The notes under the pieces are model-generated. The model did not search any database and had not been told where the DNA came from. It was given only the letters and a program-made list of their open reading frames with translations. Position numbers and translations under genes: made by a program. Below are positions 37,685 to 51,300 of a DNA stretch of 60,000 nt, in pieces (position 1 is the stretch's first letter; each line of letters opens with the position of its first letter). Source of the DNA: Membranipora membranacea (taxonomy: Eukaryota > Bryozoa > Gymnolaemata > Cheilostomatida > Membraniporidae); the NCBI GenBank assembly GCA_914767715.1, contig OU612066.1, positions 31,224,283 to 31,284,282 on the forward strand, read 5' to 3'.

Positions 37685-39290
37685 CTAAATATGATGACTG
37701 AAGTACTCCTGTCCTTGAAATTGAGGCTTAATTTCTATTTCAGAATCTGTGTTAGTTGTTTCTTTTCGTCATTGTGTTATACTCTCGCCACCAGGATTTA
37801 CAGAGGTCTGTCGGTCGTAGTCTCCAATTACGCCCATCTCAATGTCTACGAACAAAAAGAATATAATTGTCAGTTCAGCACTAAATTGCAAAGCTTAAAC
37901 TATGATGGCTTATTTTTGCATTGCCTTGTTGCTTCGAAAATATATTTTAAAGAAGAGGATATTGAAATTTAGCCAAGCCTCCTACTTTGTTTGAGTACCA
38001 ACTTATTGATACTATAGAGTACTTAACTGGTGCTGCTAACTCTCTAAAATAAGTCAATGAAAGAAATGTACTCTACATCTCTTGGTCACTCTATGCCTGC
38101 AAAGTTGAAAATTCATCTACAATTAGGGAAAGTTTACTCAGAACGGGGCAGAAAAGACATACCTCCAAATATATTGTCTGGTGATGTTTGCTTGTTACTC
38201 ATGGCAGTCGCTTTTTTCTTCCTCCAATAAAGACATGGAATTCCTATAGTTAGTATAATAGTGACAGCTACAGCTACACAAATGCCGATCATAGGGCCAC
38301 TGCTAACTCCAACTAAAGTAACAAATACATCAATTTATTTACAAGAAGGCCATCCTACAATCAAGGTAGTTTTTGTACTCTATTCTTTAGGATTCTCACA
38401 GTGTTCACCACTTAAGTAGGGAGCTACATGTTTTTTACCTTTAGCATAAATGAAATATTAGCTTTTGAATTCAAATCATATTTGATAACGACATTCCTCT
38501 TCAATGGTTCTTTGAGAAGGTAAATTTATCTTTCTAATATCAAGTAAGCAGATTTTATTTAGTAAATTGGAAAATGGGTACTTAAAGGGCAACCAAGGTT
38601 TCAAACAAGTTCTCAGATTAGATAGATTTATTTTCACTGTTCCAAAGAGTGCAATTGTAAATGAGTGCCCCATTTGTTGTATTGAGACTGTGTTTTTATT
38701 ATAAGAATATTGCTGTTTCGCCACTATTGTACGCATAACTTACGGCAGTAGTGGGGGAATAAATAAAATAATTGAGTCATTTTTATATCAAGAGTTAAGA
38801 CAGCACTTACCGCCATCACTTCCCCTATTAAAATTTTCAATTTGTTCTGTTAAGTCTGTTCCATTATTTCCACCCTGCAATAAAATAATATCTTTATGGC
38901 GTTTCCGGTTGTTATTGGTCTGCCACTTTTAGTTAATTGATTATATCCCTTGCTGCTAAAATTTGTGATAAATGAAATACTAGATAAAAAAATTGATTGC
39001 ATGAAATCACAGCATTTAAGTCATGAACTTGTTCAAATTGTCAAAGTCTGCTTGAATACCGATCACTTTTTGTCTGATGGTTAGGTAAGTATTCACGTGT
39101 CTGACACATATTGGCAGAGAAGTTTGTACATGTACGAAGCATCAGTAAAAGCAGTGACAATACATACAGTATGTGTTCAAATATACCTGATTGTGATCTG
39201 CATTCAATGATAGACGCACTCACCTATTCTTTGTCAGCCCCCAGTTATTAATCATAGTGAATCACTCACCTGAAACATGCTAGTGTCCAT
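37685..39290 (-). CDS. X3: copy of X1 with a shortened tail (103 aa model)
   Basis: Exons: 39290-39270 (MDTSMFQ, then gtgagt), 38874-38811, 38312-38163 and 37845-37685. Every exon has the same length as in X1. The stem (GGNNGTDLTEQ) keeps the N-G-T site, and the membrane exon is fully open (VSSGPMIGICVAVAVTIIL, then RKKK). In the tail exon a TGA at 37769-37771 replaces the X1 Cys codon, cutting the tail to about 25 residues. The downstream frame is still otherwise open to the same TAG. Either a recently truncated but membrane-competent protein or a young pseudogene. Function unknown. Confidence 0.6.
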
Positions 39291-39700
39291 TCTAAATGAC
39301 AAAATAGGTATTGTTCTCAAGACAGTATGCCAGCCTTTCCTTATCTTATACAAGTGATCTAAACACCTTATTGCATCCTTTTATTTGATGCCAAAGCAGG
39401 GGAATCCTAAACCCTCTTCAAGATATTGTGTTTATGCAATAAGACTTTTTTGCAATTGCCCAGGATGTCACCTGTATGAGGATAAGCCCCTAAATATGAA
39501 TATGATTGGCTGATGGGTGTTTCTTATAATGATTTCTATGTTTTGAAGTTGACTCACACACATGGGACTACATTGTTGACAAGGATTTGTGGTCAGGGGT
39601 TTTCAATTAATCTTATGAACAATGGAAACTTTTACGCATTAAGACTTTAGTTTGACGCAAGACTTATTATGCAAGTCTCAGGTGGTTTCAAGGAGTAAAG
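39291..39700 (-). promoter_or_regulatory. X3 upstream region
   Basis: Copy of the X1 upstream region, with GATTGGCTGATGGG near 39505 and TTGACGCAA at 39652-39660, about 365 bases before the ATG as in X1. Confidence 0.5.
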
Positions 39701-41074
39701 TGTGTTTGATTGGACGACTGAAAGTAATACTCAATTTCCGCATAATCTGAACAGACCAAATGTGGAAAGTGTCTCAATTTACTTCCTCCGACATGCACAG
39801 TGCAAGCCATCTTCAAAAGAAGCAAATTATTCATCAAGGTCTACTCCAGGAACAAAAATGTTGCAATATATTGATACTTCAATCGCACAATTTAGAAATT
39901 GGCAGACTTGATAACTGAAATTTACAATTAAGAAGATAGGAAGAAAAAAATCTTTCCTCGGTTTTGTTGAAACATTTGCGGGTTTGAATGAACAGAATTC
40001 CAGCTCTAAAAATGTTATCGTTTGTGATGTCAAATATTCTGGGCACATCTTATTCATAATATCTCTCTGTGAAATTTTGAAGTTTTGATCAGTCGTATCA
40101 AGAGCTATTCTATAATAAAAAAAAATATTCACTTGTGTGCTACACAGATCCCTTGAAACCTCAGTTTACCATTGTAGATGGGAAGCAGTTCCACTATGAT
40201 GGATAATGATGAACAATGAGAGAGGAAATCAAAAAGGCAAGCAGACAAACGGATGACCAGTAAAAGGGTAATACAAAGCTGCACCTATCCGATCATGAAC
40301 CAACAGGTGTGCCCTTTGCTATGCGCACAATCTTTTCAGGTTTTTTGCTTTAACGAGAAATATCACAATTTCTTGGAATTTTCTTCTAAGAGATGTAAAA
40401 TTGTTTTTTATATAACTCGTTGATGGCAGTGACTAGGAGAGTTCCATATTTCCTTGGTGACAGTGATTTTTTTCAAACCATGGAAAACATCTCTTAAAAC
40501 TAATTTTTGATTTTTCCTGATATTAGGGCTGCGTCAATACCAAAATATTATTCTGCTTAAACTGTGCAAGTCACTTAAAATACATTGAACCATGCTTACA
40601 CTATTAGACGTTAACTTCAATATCCGAGAAATTAGGTATAAGCCTCAATTCCATTTCGTTTCAAATTGGGATGCCAAAAGGAAAAATTTCTATTGCAATG
40701 CTCAGACCTAATCTGGGGGAAAAATCGCATTAAATTCACTGTGTAACTTACAACCAAATATTTACCAAATGATAATCCTTTTTACAGATCGTACTATTTA
40801 GGGAAAATCTCTCATATCCCGTATCAAATATTTACATCATAACACTGGAAATAGATTTAACTCTTCAAACCAGAAAAAAAATATTGCCATGTATAACCGC
40901 AGAGGCAGGTGATTATACCAGACTACCTCCAACAGAAGGAACTGAATTTATTGCCAAACAATAACACTTATGGCTAAATCTATAATCTCAGAGAATCCTC
41001 TTCTATCATCAGCCAAACTTAGGTGTCAATGCGTAATAGATCCTTTGTTTGATGGATCAAATATGACCTCAATG
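39701..41074. other. Gene-free stretch
   Basis: 39701-39910 finishes the X1/X3 duplication. A diverged minus-strand MITE-like copy lies near 40860-41070 (TGCGTAATAGATCCTTTGTTTGATGG-like core). No gene seen. Confidence 0.45.
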
Positions 41075-42000
41075 TTAGAAAACCAGCTTCCCATTTTTAT
41101 CCCTTAGTTGCAAAAATTGAAACAACGTTTCTGCATTGATACACTTATATAGATTTATGTTGGCTTCGATCTCAGTCTGATTTTCATACAATTTCTTTAG
41201 TTTTGCCTGCTGTAAAAGGAGGTCTAGATCTGAGCATTGATAAGAAATTCTGTTTACTTCAGAAAAATAACAGTCTAAATCAGAGGAATTACCAATGGGT
41301 CCAATCAAACAAGTATCATCCGCATATTTTAAAAAACATGAAAGTTCTGACTTCTAGATCTAATTTCATCAGTATACAATGAAGACAATAGAAGACTTAG
41401 TACAGATCCTTGTGGTATGCCAGAGGGTAAATCATTATTGGATATTGTTGTTGTCTGTGATCACTGAGAAAGCTTATAATCCATTGGGTAATGTTTGAGT
41501 CAAGGTGTTGCAGTGCTGGGATTAGATATTCTACAGTTATTGTACTGAAGGCTCATGAGAAGTCTAGGAAGAGACAGCGAGTGTAATTTGTCTGAGCTTG
41601 ATCAATGAAGTTTGGTATGGTTGTTGTGAGGCACATAACTGCATCTTGAGTTGAGCAGTTCGTTCTGTATGCAAATCGGTATGGGTTCATTGGTGTGTGA
41701 TGTGCTACATAATACTTTATAAGTCTCTCCAGCATCTCACGCGGGCAGCTTGTACGAGCTATTGGTCTGTAATCTTTAAGCTGAGTAGGTTTGCTAACTT
41801 TTGGTATAGGTTTAACAATAGCTGTTTTCCAGGGTGTTGGTGTTGGATGGTTTTCAACAGAGCATGTGAAGGGTTTGTAATAAAAAAAGCTAGTTGGTAG
41901 GCACAAAGTTTCAGAACTTTAGAGACATCTCCATCCAACCCTGAGCTTTTGCGAGGATTTAGAGCTTTTAGTTGCTTTAAGACTGTATATGCAATCTTAT
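41075..42000 (-). mobile_element. LINE reverse-transcriptase fragment, copy C
   Basis: Minus strand, several frames. In order it has TPWKTAIVKPIPK, YRPIARTSCPREMLERLI, NPYRFAYRTNCSTQDAV, a CLFLDFSSAF-like block, GIPQGSVLSLLL, and the catalytic KYADDTCLIG near 41310-41340, followed by LDLLLQQAKLKKL. These are the ordered RT motifs of CR1/Rex1/jockey-type LINEs. Frameshifts and stops show it is dead. Copy B (26571-26900) is the truncated duplicate. Confidence 0.8.
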
Positions 42001-45000
42001 ATCATGTCCTCAGGTCATACAGAATCCCTGCGAAAAGTGTCTTACAACTACTCATCAGCTGCAAAAAGCCTATGTTGATCTTCACTGTCTACATATCAGA
42101 TACAGATACATTTGTTATATGTCATGGCCCACAATATATGCCATCATCTCCAGCTCCTTCTTTCCTACATATATATGTTTGTGCCACAACTAAGCACCCT
42201 CTCACCACTCGTTTTGATGTAGCCAACACTCTTGTTAGTAGTTTCAAATGTAGATTAGAGACAGTGGATGGGCGGTCGGCATATATCTCTTAATCATCTC
42301 ACTTTCACTTTCTCTTTTTAATGCGACCTGAAAACGAGTTTTTAAGGTGCCAGGCAGGTGTTGCCAGTTTCTTATTGCTTTGATAAACTTTTAATTTATT
42401 GTTTTTATATAACCTGCTACAGGCTTATTTTTGGATATTGCCTTTGTTTATAATATTTTATCTGATTTAAAACACTTAGAAACCAGTGTTCTGAGCTATT
42501 TCGCAAAGCGTTATTCATCAATAAACGATATTTTGGCACCTCGGCAGTGAAGAGTAACTGCCCTTACCAAATGCACCATATAACCACCAAAAACAGAATT
42601 GGTGTATTTCTGATTTTGAAGTAACAAGATGACCGTGTGGTGGTGTATTGGTTGTGTCTTCATACGGGATTCCAAACTTTCCATTTCAGATATATTTTTT
42701 CCCTTTTATTTTCTTCACAAAATAGAGCAGGTTATTTTTTATATCTGATAAAGACTAATTGACAGTGTTATGTCTGATACCTTGTCATGGTAGGGTACTT
42801 CATTCATGTCTTTACATATTTGCAAAAAATACTATGAAATTGCAAATTTTCTAGTGGTTTCGTCACAATTATCGAAGTGTTTAGGCTTGGCTAAATCCTG
42901 CAAACAAAGGCTTCTATTACGCACTCACACTTCAGTTAAGCTGATTATGTGATAGATTATCCCAGAATTCATCTAGAACTTTTTATGACAGGTAAATTCT
43001 TGTATTCACATCTTGATTGGTTGGCAAAAGTTAGTATACTGCAATTATCAGCAGAGTTGTTCTTAGGCTGTGGTCTCAATTGTTTTGCCATATATTCATT
43101 TCCTTATTGTAGACAAGTGGGCGGGTGACATACTTGTATGCACACCTGCCACTGTGATTACACATAACATTGGGTTTTTTTATTCAGATCCAAATTCAAG
43201 GCGATTGATGTATCTTGAGTCGTCTAGTAATTATCGTACTCGATAAAAAAACAAAAATCAGGGAGGGTGTATATCCTCCGGCTTCCTGCAAATCCTCCTT
43301 CAGAAAATTGAGTCAAAACCCTGAAGGGCGACCTCGGGCCATCTATCAGCCTATTCCACGTCCAAACACCTTGCATGTACCCTTTTGGTGGTTGATATTT
43401 CACTTTGTAACCCACTCATAGTACTCACCACCCTATCATGTTCACTAACTTAGCATTTTACCCTAACCTTACCTTACATACCTTCCTTGCAACCAACTAT
43501 CTTAATGAGTTGATATTATTAAGCAGTCTATAGTGCTCGTCCAAACAGTTTCATTGAGTTATGATAACAATCCATCCAGAGACAAGTTTTTGACATAGAT
43601 GTTGATCCCTTGTGAAATGTTCCATTAGTAGGGTTTTTCAATAATATCATTAAATTCTGGTTGACGTCTAACTGCCTTCTGATACAAATAAAACACAATT
43701 TTTGTGAGACAGTCCTAAATATATGCCAAGACTTTATTGACAAAACAAATATCCAAGCAAAAATGGCTCATTAGGCCAAAAGGCCTATCTGCAAATATCA
43801 AAAGGCGTAATTGTTATGGATTATAACTATGACTCAGACTTGACTTTTGTTTGTGCGTGTGGCAATGGAGGTGGTTAGTAATCGTTCAAGAATGCGTTTA
43901 AAATTAAGAGTTAAATAAATTCCATGCAATTTATTTCTCACCTCTAATAATCACCATCCACTAATCCACTAATCATCCACTCAGCTCCACAAATTCAAAC
44001 TCAAACAAGAGGTAATTATGGTATCCTCCAAATTTTAACAACCACACCGGGCAATTTTATGTGTCTTTGTATAAGCCGTCACAGCACCTAATAGATTTAG
44101 GGCTGCAGAGATCAAGTAATCAATCAAAAGATTGTTGGACACTTCCAAATGTGATAGTCAATGTTATGATTTATAGCCATAACGTCATTCCCCTTTCTCA
44201 TATTTCTGTTTTTTAAATATTTTGAGACCTCTCTTATACTATTTGCATAATATATTTGATTATTCCACCAATAGCATTATGTTGACTTGCACTATCCTCA
44301 GTTGAGCGCTAATATTTTATTTTGTGTCATGAGTTGTTGTCATGAACGTTATATGACTTCTTTCACTTGAGCGAAATACGGTCATCGGATATCGTGCGGC
44401 AGTGCAATTGTTATGCAATCATATTGAAACTAACCTTCACAATTGAGGTCAATTTTTTCTCTTAGAGTTCCTCAACAAACAAATATTAGTTATATATAAA
44501 TCAGATTGATACCAAACAGCAGTATTTTGTCGGATTGATATCAAATAGCAGTAGTTTGTTTGATACTATTTACGGTCAGGTACTTTGTCAATGTACTCTT
44601 ATAAGAAAAGCAAAACTAGAAAACATAAACCTATTTGATATTACATCACCAGCATTAAACAAGTTGAGCCTCATTTAATCTACAAACAAAGGCTTTTATT
44701 ACGCACTCGCACTAAAAGTGAGCTAATTTCATGAGGGATGATCCCATAATTCATGCAGAAGCTTTTTCTCAGTCAGGTAAATAATTATTTCCAAACATTT
44801 TGATTGGTCAAGAGTCGCAAAGTTTTCATAGGTTTTTGTATTCATTGTTTAGCAATTCATACATTTCCTTCCTAAAAGCAGGCAGCCATGTAACCTCCTT
44901 GTAAAAAATCTGCTCCCTTGATTATGCAAAATGATATCGCTAGGGCCCTCTAATAGTTATCTTGATTGCCAAAAAAACAGCCATTTAGTTTCAATTAAGT

Positions 45001-45800
45001 TTGTCAATGGACAGGTATTGGCATACCTAGTAGAGCTCAAATTATTGAGAATTTTAGGATCATTATGTCATCTAGTTTTCTCACTCATTGCAACTATTTA
45101 TGACAACTTTGATTTTGTTTAACGGTCAGATGAGTCGAATTTCTGCAAAGAGTTTTCAGAGCAAAGCCATAAAAAAATTTCCAAAAAATATGCCCAATTC
45201 ATGTCAGCTCCATTATAGAAAATGCAAGTATTGGTAGTAGTGTTTTATTGTATGGATGGCTGCAGCTAATTGATTTATGTGTGGTATCCATGGCGATTTA
45301 TTTGACTCAATAACTTGCCTCCCTTTTAATTTATCATGATTTTGGTTTCGCAGGATTAAAAATACACTCTTGGCGATGTCACAACAAAATAAATTGTATA
45401 TACACATCGAAACCTTCAAAACTTCATTGAAACAATAAATTAACCTAACAAAAAAGATATATGCCATAAAAACCATGAGTCACAAGTAAATGTATGTATG
45501 TTGGTATCCCAGGTATCTCAGGCGTTTAGTCTTTGTTCAAGATGGTCTCTCAAATTTCTGATGCTCTTAGTTCAGTTCCACAGTATTGGCTTCATACTTA
45601 TGGCTAATTACCATTTGTTCATAATGGACTCATCACAAACCAAAGTCGGCTATGCTAAAACGAATTAGTACAAACCAACATTAAACAATGAGCTTTGTGT
45701 CAAAAATATAAGCAAGCAGGTAGAGACTTTAATGACCCATTATTTCATATCGAATCGGCCAAATAAACTTGCATAGTCGTCGTCTTATTTTCCATTCAGC
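42001..45800 (+). other. Upstream block of SR-C
   Basis: Gene-free and shared with SR-B and, inverted, SR-A. MITE-like copies lie near 42890-43030 and 44680-44900. A TATA-like AAATATAAGC near 45704, about 95 bases before the S-C ATG, is conserved in SR-B. Short open frames here have no support. Confidence 0.55.
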
Positions 45801-48119
45801 ATGGCTGCTTTTTACATCTGGATTCGAGTAGGAGTTCTTCTTTGGCTTCTGTATTTTGGTAAGATAATCTGCATGAATAAGGTCTGATACGCAACCACTT
45901 TTCAGTTTTTCATGTGCTGGGTGTGATGGAAGATTGGATGCCTGGAATCGAATCCGTACTAAATGAAACACTGTCTTGAAACTTTTTGCAACGATCACAG
46001 CGATTATCCCTAAAGAATACACACTACAATTGGTAAAAATTGTGTTTTCACCCTGTGGTCAGATAATACCAGGATATAATTGATTGATGGATAAGTGTGA
46101 TGCGGCTTCAGAAGGCAAAAAATACAGTACAAATAGAAAAAAAAGAAAACCAGATGGGAAGCATGGGAGCTTATTTTCTTTTAAATTTGGTCTTCGGTTC
46201 TGGCAGAATTGCAATGTTGTTGATTTGGAGGTCACTTCTTGCAAGCCTATGGTAACCTCTGTTTCAATCGAGGCATCGCTACTTATTTTTATCATGTTTG
46301 ATTTTTGATGTTTTTTCACATCAAAAATTAATCATGACTGTACCGTCTCCGTTGCTTGCCGTAGCATGACAGTTGCATGTCTCAGATCCTTCTCTCAACT
46401 TTGAGATATTCTTCTTCTAATGCAATTAATTTTTATGGACAAGTACTAAGACCCCTTTACACTTTCAATCCTTTCGTTTAGCCAGGTGCTCGGATGAATT
46501 TATAGTAGAGTAGAGTATTTCAGATGTTATCCTCCTCCTTTCTATGTTCCATTGTAGTGAGTGCGGATGTTGATCACTGTCCTGAGCTAAGACTGATGGA
46601 AACTAGACTTTGGATTGATTATCCTTTGCAAACTTCAAAAAAATATAAATCTGTAACAATCAACAAACGGACAAAGGAGGCTGTGATTCTTGAGCATGAA
46701 GAAGGTAAATATCTATGATATATACAATTAAATTAATATATTCTTTCAAAATTTATCCAGAGAATATATATTTATAGTCAGCTAAATGTGAATGTTATAT
46801 AGCTGGCGTTGAAGCAAATTGATCGGAATTTCTTTTGAGATAATTTCTTCCGGGCAATTCAACTATCATTAAACTTATGAGCATTGATTATATTGAGCAT
46901 ATTGAATTCAATTGAAATTTCTATTGTGTACAATTTTTGTGCTAGATCATTTCTAAAACAGGCTAAACAACTTTTTTAGAGCGTAGATTGAGGCTTGAAC
47001 AATCAGCCAAGTATGATGTCTATAAGATTGATGGACCATCAGACATCAGAAGATTTTTTATCATGCACATTTATGAAGATTTCAAGACGCCAGATGGACG
47101 GAGGGCAGACAAATCCTTAGGTCAGCTGACCGTTGGTCAAGATGGTAGCATGATTGTTGGAACGGTAGGAACAATTATCGTTAAATATTTTGACATTATT
47201 ATTAGCTGTAAAAAGCGAGAAATAAACTGATCTCCAGATAACACTAGTGTGAACACCTAATTGGTTCCCATCCCACAATGCTATAAATCAGGTTGCCCCA
47301 CCAGCAATGCTGGCACATAGGTTTCGCTAACTAATTCATGCCCTTCCCCATAGAAAAATAGCAATAGATGTCACATGCTATATGTGTGCTGATCTTATGA
47401 CAATACAAGTCAGTGCCAACATGCCTCATACTGTGCTCAAACCCATAACCTACCAAACAAGCATAATGATGATCAACACTGCAGCGATGGTCACATGGGA
47501 GGGAAAGGCTAGGGCATACAATACCATATCAAAACACAGTTTAATCTTATGAACTAGTTTGATGATGATGCATGGTCCCAAAACGCTTTTATTAGATCCT
47601 ACTTTATTGTGTAATGTAGAAAATCTATCTGGTCTATCAACTTGCTCACAAATGCACATTTTTTTAGCCAAGCTTGAGAGAACCACTAGAGACTGTGACC
47701 ATGTGTGATAGTAACGTCTTCCAGATTGTGAGAACTGGTCCAACTCGTCTCTACCCACGTAATGTTGGATTTCATGGTAATGAAGTTCAGTCTTTCTTGG
47801 CTTTCAAATATTTTGGTAAGTCATAGCACCTTTATTTCTGTTGTTTAATTTTGACATTAGTTTGCCCTCAAATTTTCCGCCGAATCAACAAATAAAACAA
47901 TTGTGAATACGATGCATTTGGTTCTATTCCATTTATCTTGTAGTCCGATTCATAATACAGCCAGATTATCTAATATTTTTATTTAAACACATATTACAAT
48001 TGTTTGTAGAGAGTGGAGTAAAGAGTATATTGTGTGCAGTAAAGAACAGGCATCGTACAATAATGAGGCTTACTCCACCAGGAAAATGCTCCGAGGCTGA
48101 ATGGACACGTTATTACTAA
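45801..48119 (+). CDS. S-C: secreted protein of the intact SR pair (215 aa model)
   Basis: Exons: 45801-45858, 46558-46704, 46980-47164, 47668-47815 and 48010-48119; phases 1, 1, 0, 1; 216 codons with TAA. Residues 1-22 are a signal peptide (MAAFYIWIRVGVLLWLLYF, then VSAD). The mature protein has four cysteines (about 27, 143, 188, 206) and no membrane segment. Its basic C-terminal part reads NRHRTIMRLTPPGKC. The stop sits at exactly the same aligned position in S-A and S-B, and the next gene has its own signal-peptide exon, so S ends here rather than running into R. Exon 3 ends in phase 0 and could splice in frame to R exon 2, an alternative worth checking. I do not recognise the family; strand-rich segments fit a beta fold. 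Confidence 0.7.
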
Positions 48120-48344
48120 GCGCTTGAGCAGTTGCATTTTGGTTTCAAAACTGTAGTTCAGGCAGACATGTTTTAATTACTATAGCAACTCTATCAGTGA
48201 CCAATCAGAATACATGATCCAACCTATATGATAACCTAAACATGGATCTTTACTACAACACTTATTTGTTATGTCATCTTGGTAACAAGATATCAGATAT
48301 ATTCCTTTAGATATTACTGATTTGAGTGAAAAGTGATAACTTCA
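48120..48344 (+). promoter_or_regulatory. Short S-R intergenic region, R promoter
   Basis: Only 225 bases separate the S stop from the R ATG. GACCAATCAG (CCAAT at 48201-48205) is kept in all three SR copies, including the more diverged SR-A, whereas the surroundings drift. A TATA-like AGATATATT lies near 48296. The promoter role is inferred from conservation and position. Confidence 0.5.
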
Positions 48345-51300
48345 ATGGAACCAAGAGCAGTCTGCTGCATCGCAGTGATAATAATGGTTCGTATCAGTAT
48401 TTTGATTTACTGTAAAATTGAATATCATCTTTCTCATGAATTTTTAATGATGTTCAACTGCACGATTCTGCCGCTTAAGTTCAGAAGAGTTTGGTGTTTA
48501 TGTTCCGGACTAAGTAAAAGACAATTAAATAAAAAGAAAGGTATTTCAATCCCACTACATCGTCTTTCTTAGGCAAAAGGAGGTCAACTCTCAATGAAAT
48601 TAGATGTTATCAGATTTGTGATTGCATCGTCTTCGTAATTTTGCGAGAGAGAAAGAAATCTCACTGGTCTATCAGATAGATGACTTATCTAAAATAATAT
48701 GTTTGCAGTAGCTTTGATTAGCTACATGTTAGAAAAATGATCAAATAACAAGACAATCAAAGAGACTCAAATGAGTTGACATCATTTTCTGCTACGAAAG
48801 TTTTCCACTCTAGCCAGACGTACCCTTAGACTTAGTAATAAACCTGAAAAGAACACTATAAGGAGCTTTAGAATTGAGGCACTGAGGGAATTTAATGTGG
48901 GAGGCGTTACAACATCGATTTGCGTAGTAAAATTGGTGTTATCATGGGCATGCAGTCCATATTTTACGATTTTTATTGACCATCAATAAACTTCAATCAG
49001 TATATGCAATAGACTTAGCAGCTTATCGCCAACAGTTTGATATACATTTTGAACACAATTTTTCTATGAGAGTTGTTATGAGATTAAGAAATTGGTTAAA
49101 ATATGTTAACCAATAATTACTATATGATACTTTTTATGCCATATTTTACCTATTTTAGACATCAGTGAGTTGCATCGGTGGTGATATCAGTTTAATATCT
49201 CGAATGACAGTAACTATTGACAGCATGAATAAAACACTGAATTTCAACGTATCGGAACCAATGAATTGGATAGAGCCTGCTTATGCTGGGGACGAAGGAA
49301 ATGGCACACTCTATTATTCAGTACTTGGGAAAAGCATCTATGAAGCAAGTGATACAAACAAAGAGAAAAAAATAATTTTTGAATCTGAAACGGTAACTGT
49401 AAGTTTTTTTCATGCACTCGGGAATGCCAGATATCTTCTTGGCACCGACGATTCACTAGAAATCTACATTCTACCTAAGGACAGTCAGTCAGGTGAAATT
49501 CTGCTCTGTGAGGTTGAAGGCTGCTGTCACCAAGCGCAGGAATGCAAAGAAATAGATGGTGAAATAGGACCTGCAGAGGTTCACCCAGACAATTCCAACA
49601 TAATCTATTACACCGCTGCATCAACAATTTATACAGCTACAATAGGTGCCAAAACTCCAGTCATAGTAAATGAACTTGACAAATCCAGAGAGAAAATCAC
49701 TGCGCTTGCTTTCAACCTCAACAAATCAAAGATTTTTGCTTTCCAAAACGGTGCTGTCATACCATTGCAAATAGACCAAATATCAAAACCCAATTATTCA
49801 GAATATGTGTCATTTAGTAAGGAACTTGAAGTTGCGCAAGCTTTGTTTATAGAGGAAAGTATTGTAATTTGTCGATCAAAAAAGCAAGAAGTCTTTCTTC
49901 TCAATGTTCAAAGCGGATCTATCAGCAAGTTGTGCGAAGAGGCCACCACATATCTTCCGTGCTATGCCACCGAATGTAACTGTAAAAAAATGTTTGCTAC
50001 CCTACTGATAGATTATCAGCCACAAGATCGTATACTACGAATGCTCGGCAGAGGGAAAAACATCCGTGTCATACCACTCAAAAGTAAGTCTCTATGTCCT
50101 TGCTGAGATCATTGAGTAACATTTACCATTGTAATGCCATCTGGTTATACTCTAAATTAAATAAATTTTTTGAAAGGCCTGAACTTGATTTATTCCCCTT
50201 CTTATTAAGAAATGAGTTACGCAAATGACAATGAAACACAATTTAGTATCACATGAAATATTACAGTAGGTGACAGTCTGGTGAACTCCTTGTGGTCAAC
50301 AAGAAGCGCTGTGGACAAGAATCAAACCATAGAAACTGGTGAGTTGCGCGTGATCTGATTGTGATCATTGTGAGACTGTGTAAACTATTCACCATTTGAC
50401 ATCTTTTTTATCCCTTTTTGCTATTTATTCTTAAAATACTCATGATTTTTATGAATCATACATTGAAGGCTCAGACAAGAAGTCAGAAAGGAAAGAACCA
50501 ATAAAGCCGCTTACTTGGGGTCTCTTAGCGGCTGTAATATTGGCTATTGGGGTATCAAGCGTATTCATTGGTCTGTATATCCGTAAGCGACGAGACTACC
50601 TAAACATGTCTAGGCATAGAAAACCTCAAGAGCGATCGGCAGGTTAGTAAAATATTTAACTTTGATTTTTTTCTAAATTATTCAAAAATTAGCTCAAAAT
50701 TAAGGCTCATGTTTAGAAGTTATGTGTCCAAGTTATTATAGGCTGGAATCTTATTTTAACACAAATATTCAAAATCTCAACACTTGATTGTATTACAGAT
50801 ATTGAGCTTGCTGCATCTGAGGTGACAGAGCCGGAGAGAGAATATCATCAATCTCAGAGTGAGCTGGCACATCCAGTCTCTCCTGCAATGAGCGAGCATT
50901 CGGAAACTCAACATGAAGGTTTTTACGTGGATGATCCTTATTATCTGGATATTGAAGACTCTGATTTAGATCAAACGACTACTGATGTAGTCGTCCAAAA
51001 CAGACAGAACCGACCACCACGACCACGGCTACCTTCTCCCTCAGAGACAGCAGAAACAGATGATACTGATTATGATTATTCTGCGTATGAAGTGATGGAT
51101 AATGGTCAGGTATCATCATTAGAAAGGTCTTTCAGGGATCAGCAGCAGGACAATATCGAAGACACTGAATACTTTGTCACACCACCAGGGTCTGTCTGTG
51201 AGTCAAACACAGAATCGACAGAGAGTCCTCAGCAGCATGCATCACCAGCAGATCACAATGTGGAACAGACAGCAGATAAGAACTCAAATATATTTATGAC

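Noticed and set aside
46084-46308. 74-codon frame between S-C exons 1 and 2
   Set aside because: Its equivalents in SR-A and SR-B are not kept as coding and it does not fit the phase 1 splice; treated as intron.
49244-49456. Minus-strand frame opposite the R ectodomain, also seen at 33531-33743
   Set aside because: Shadow of the R exon on the other strand.
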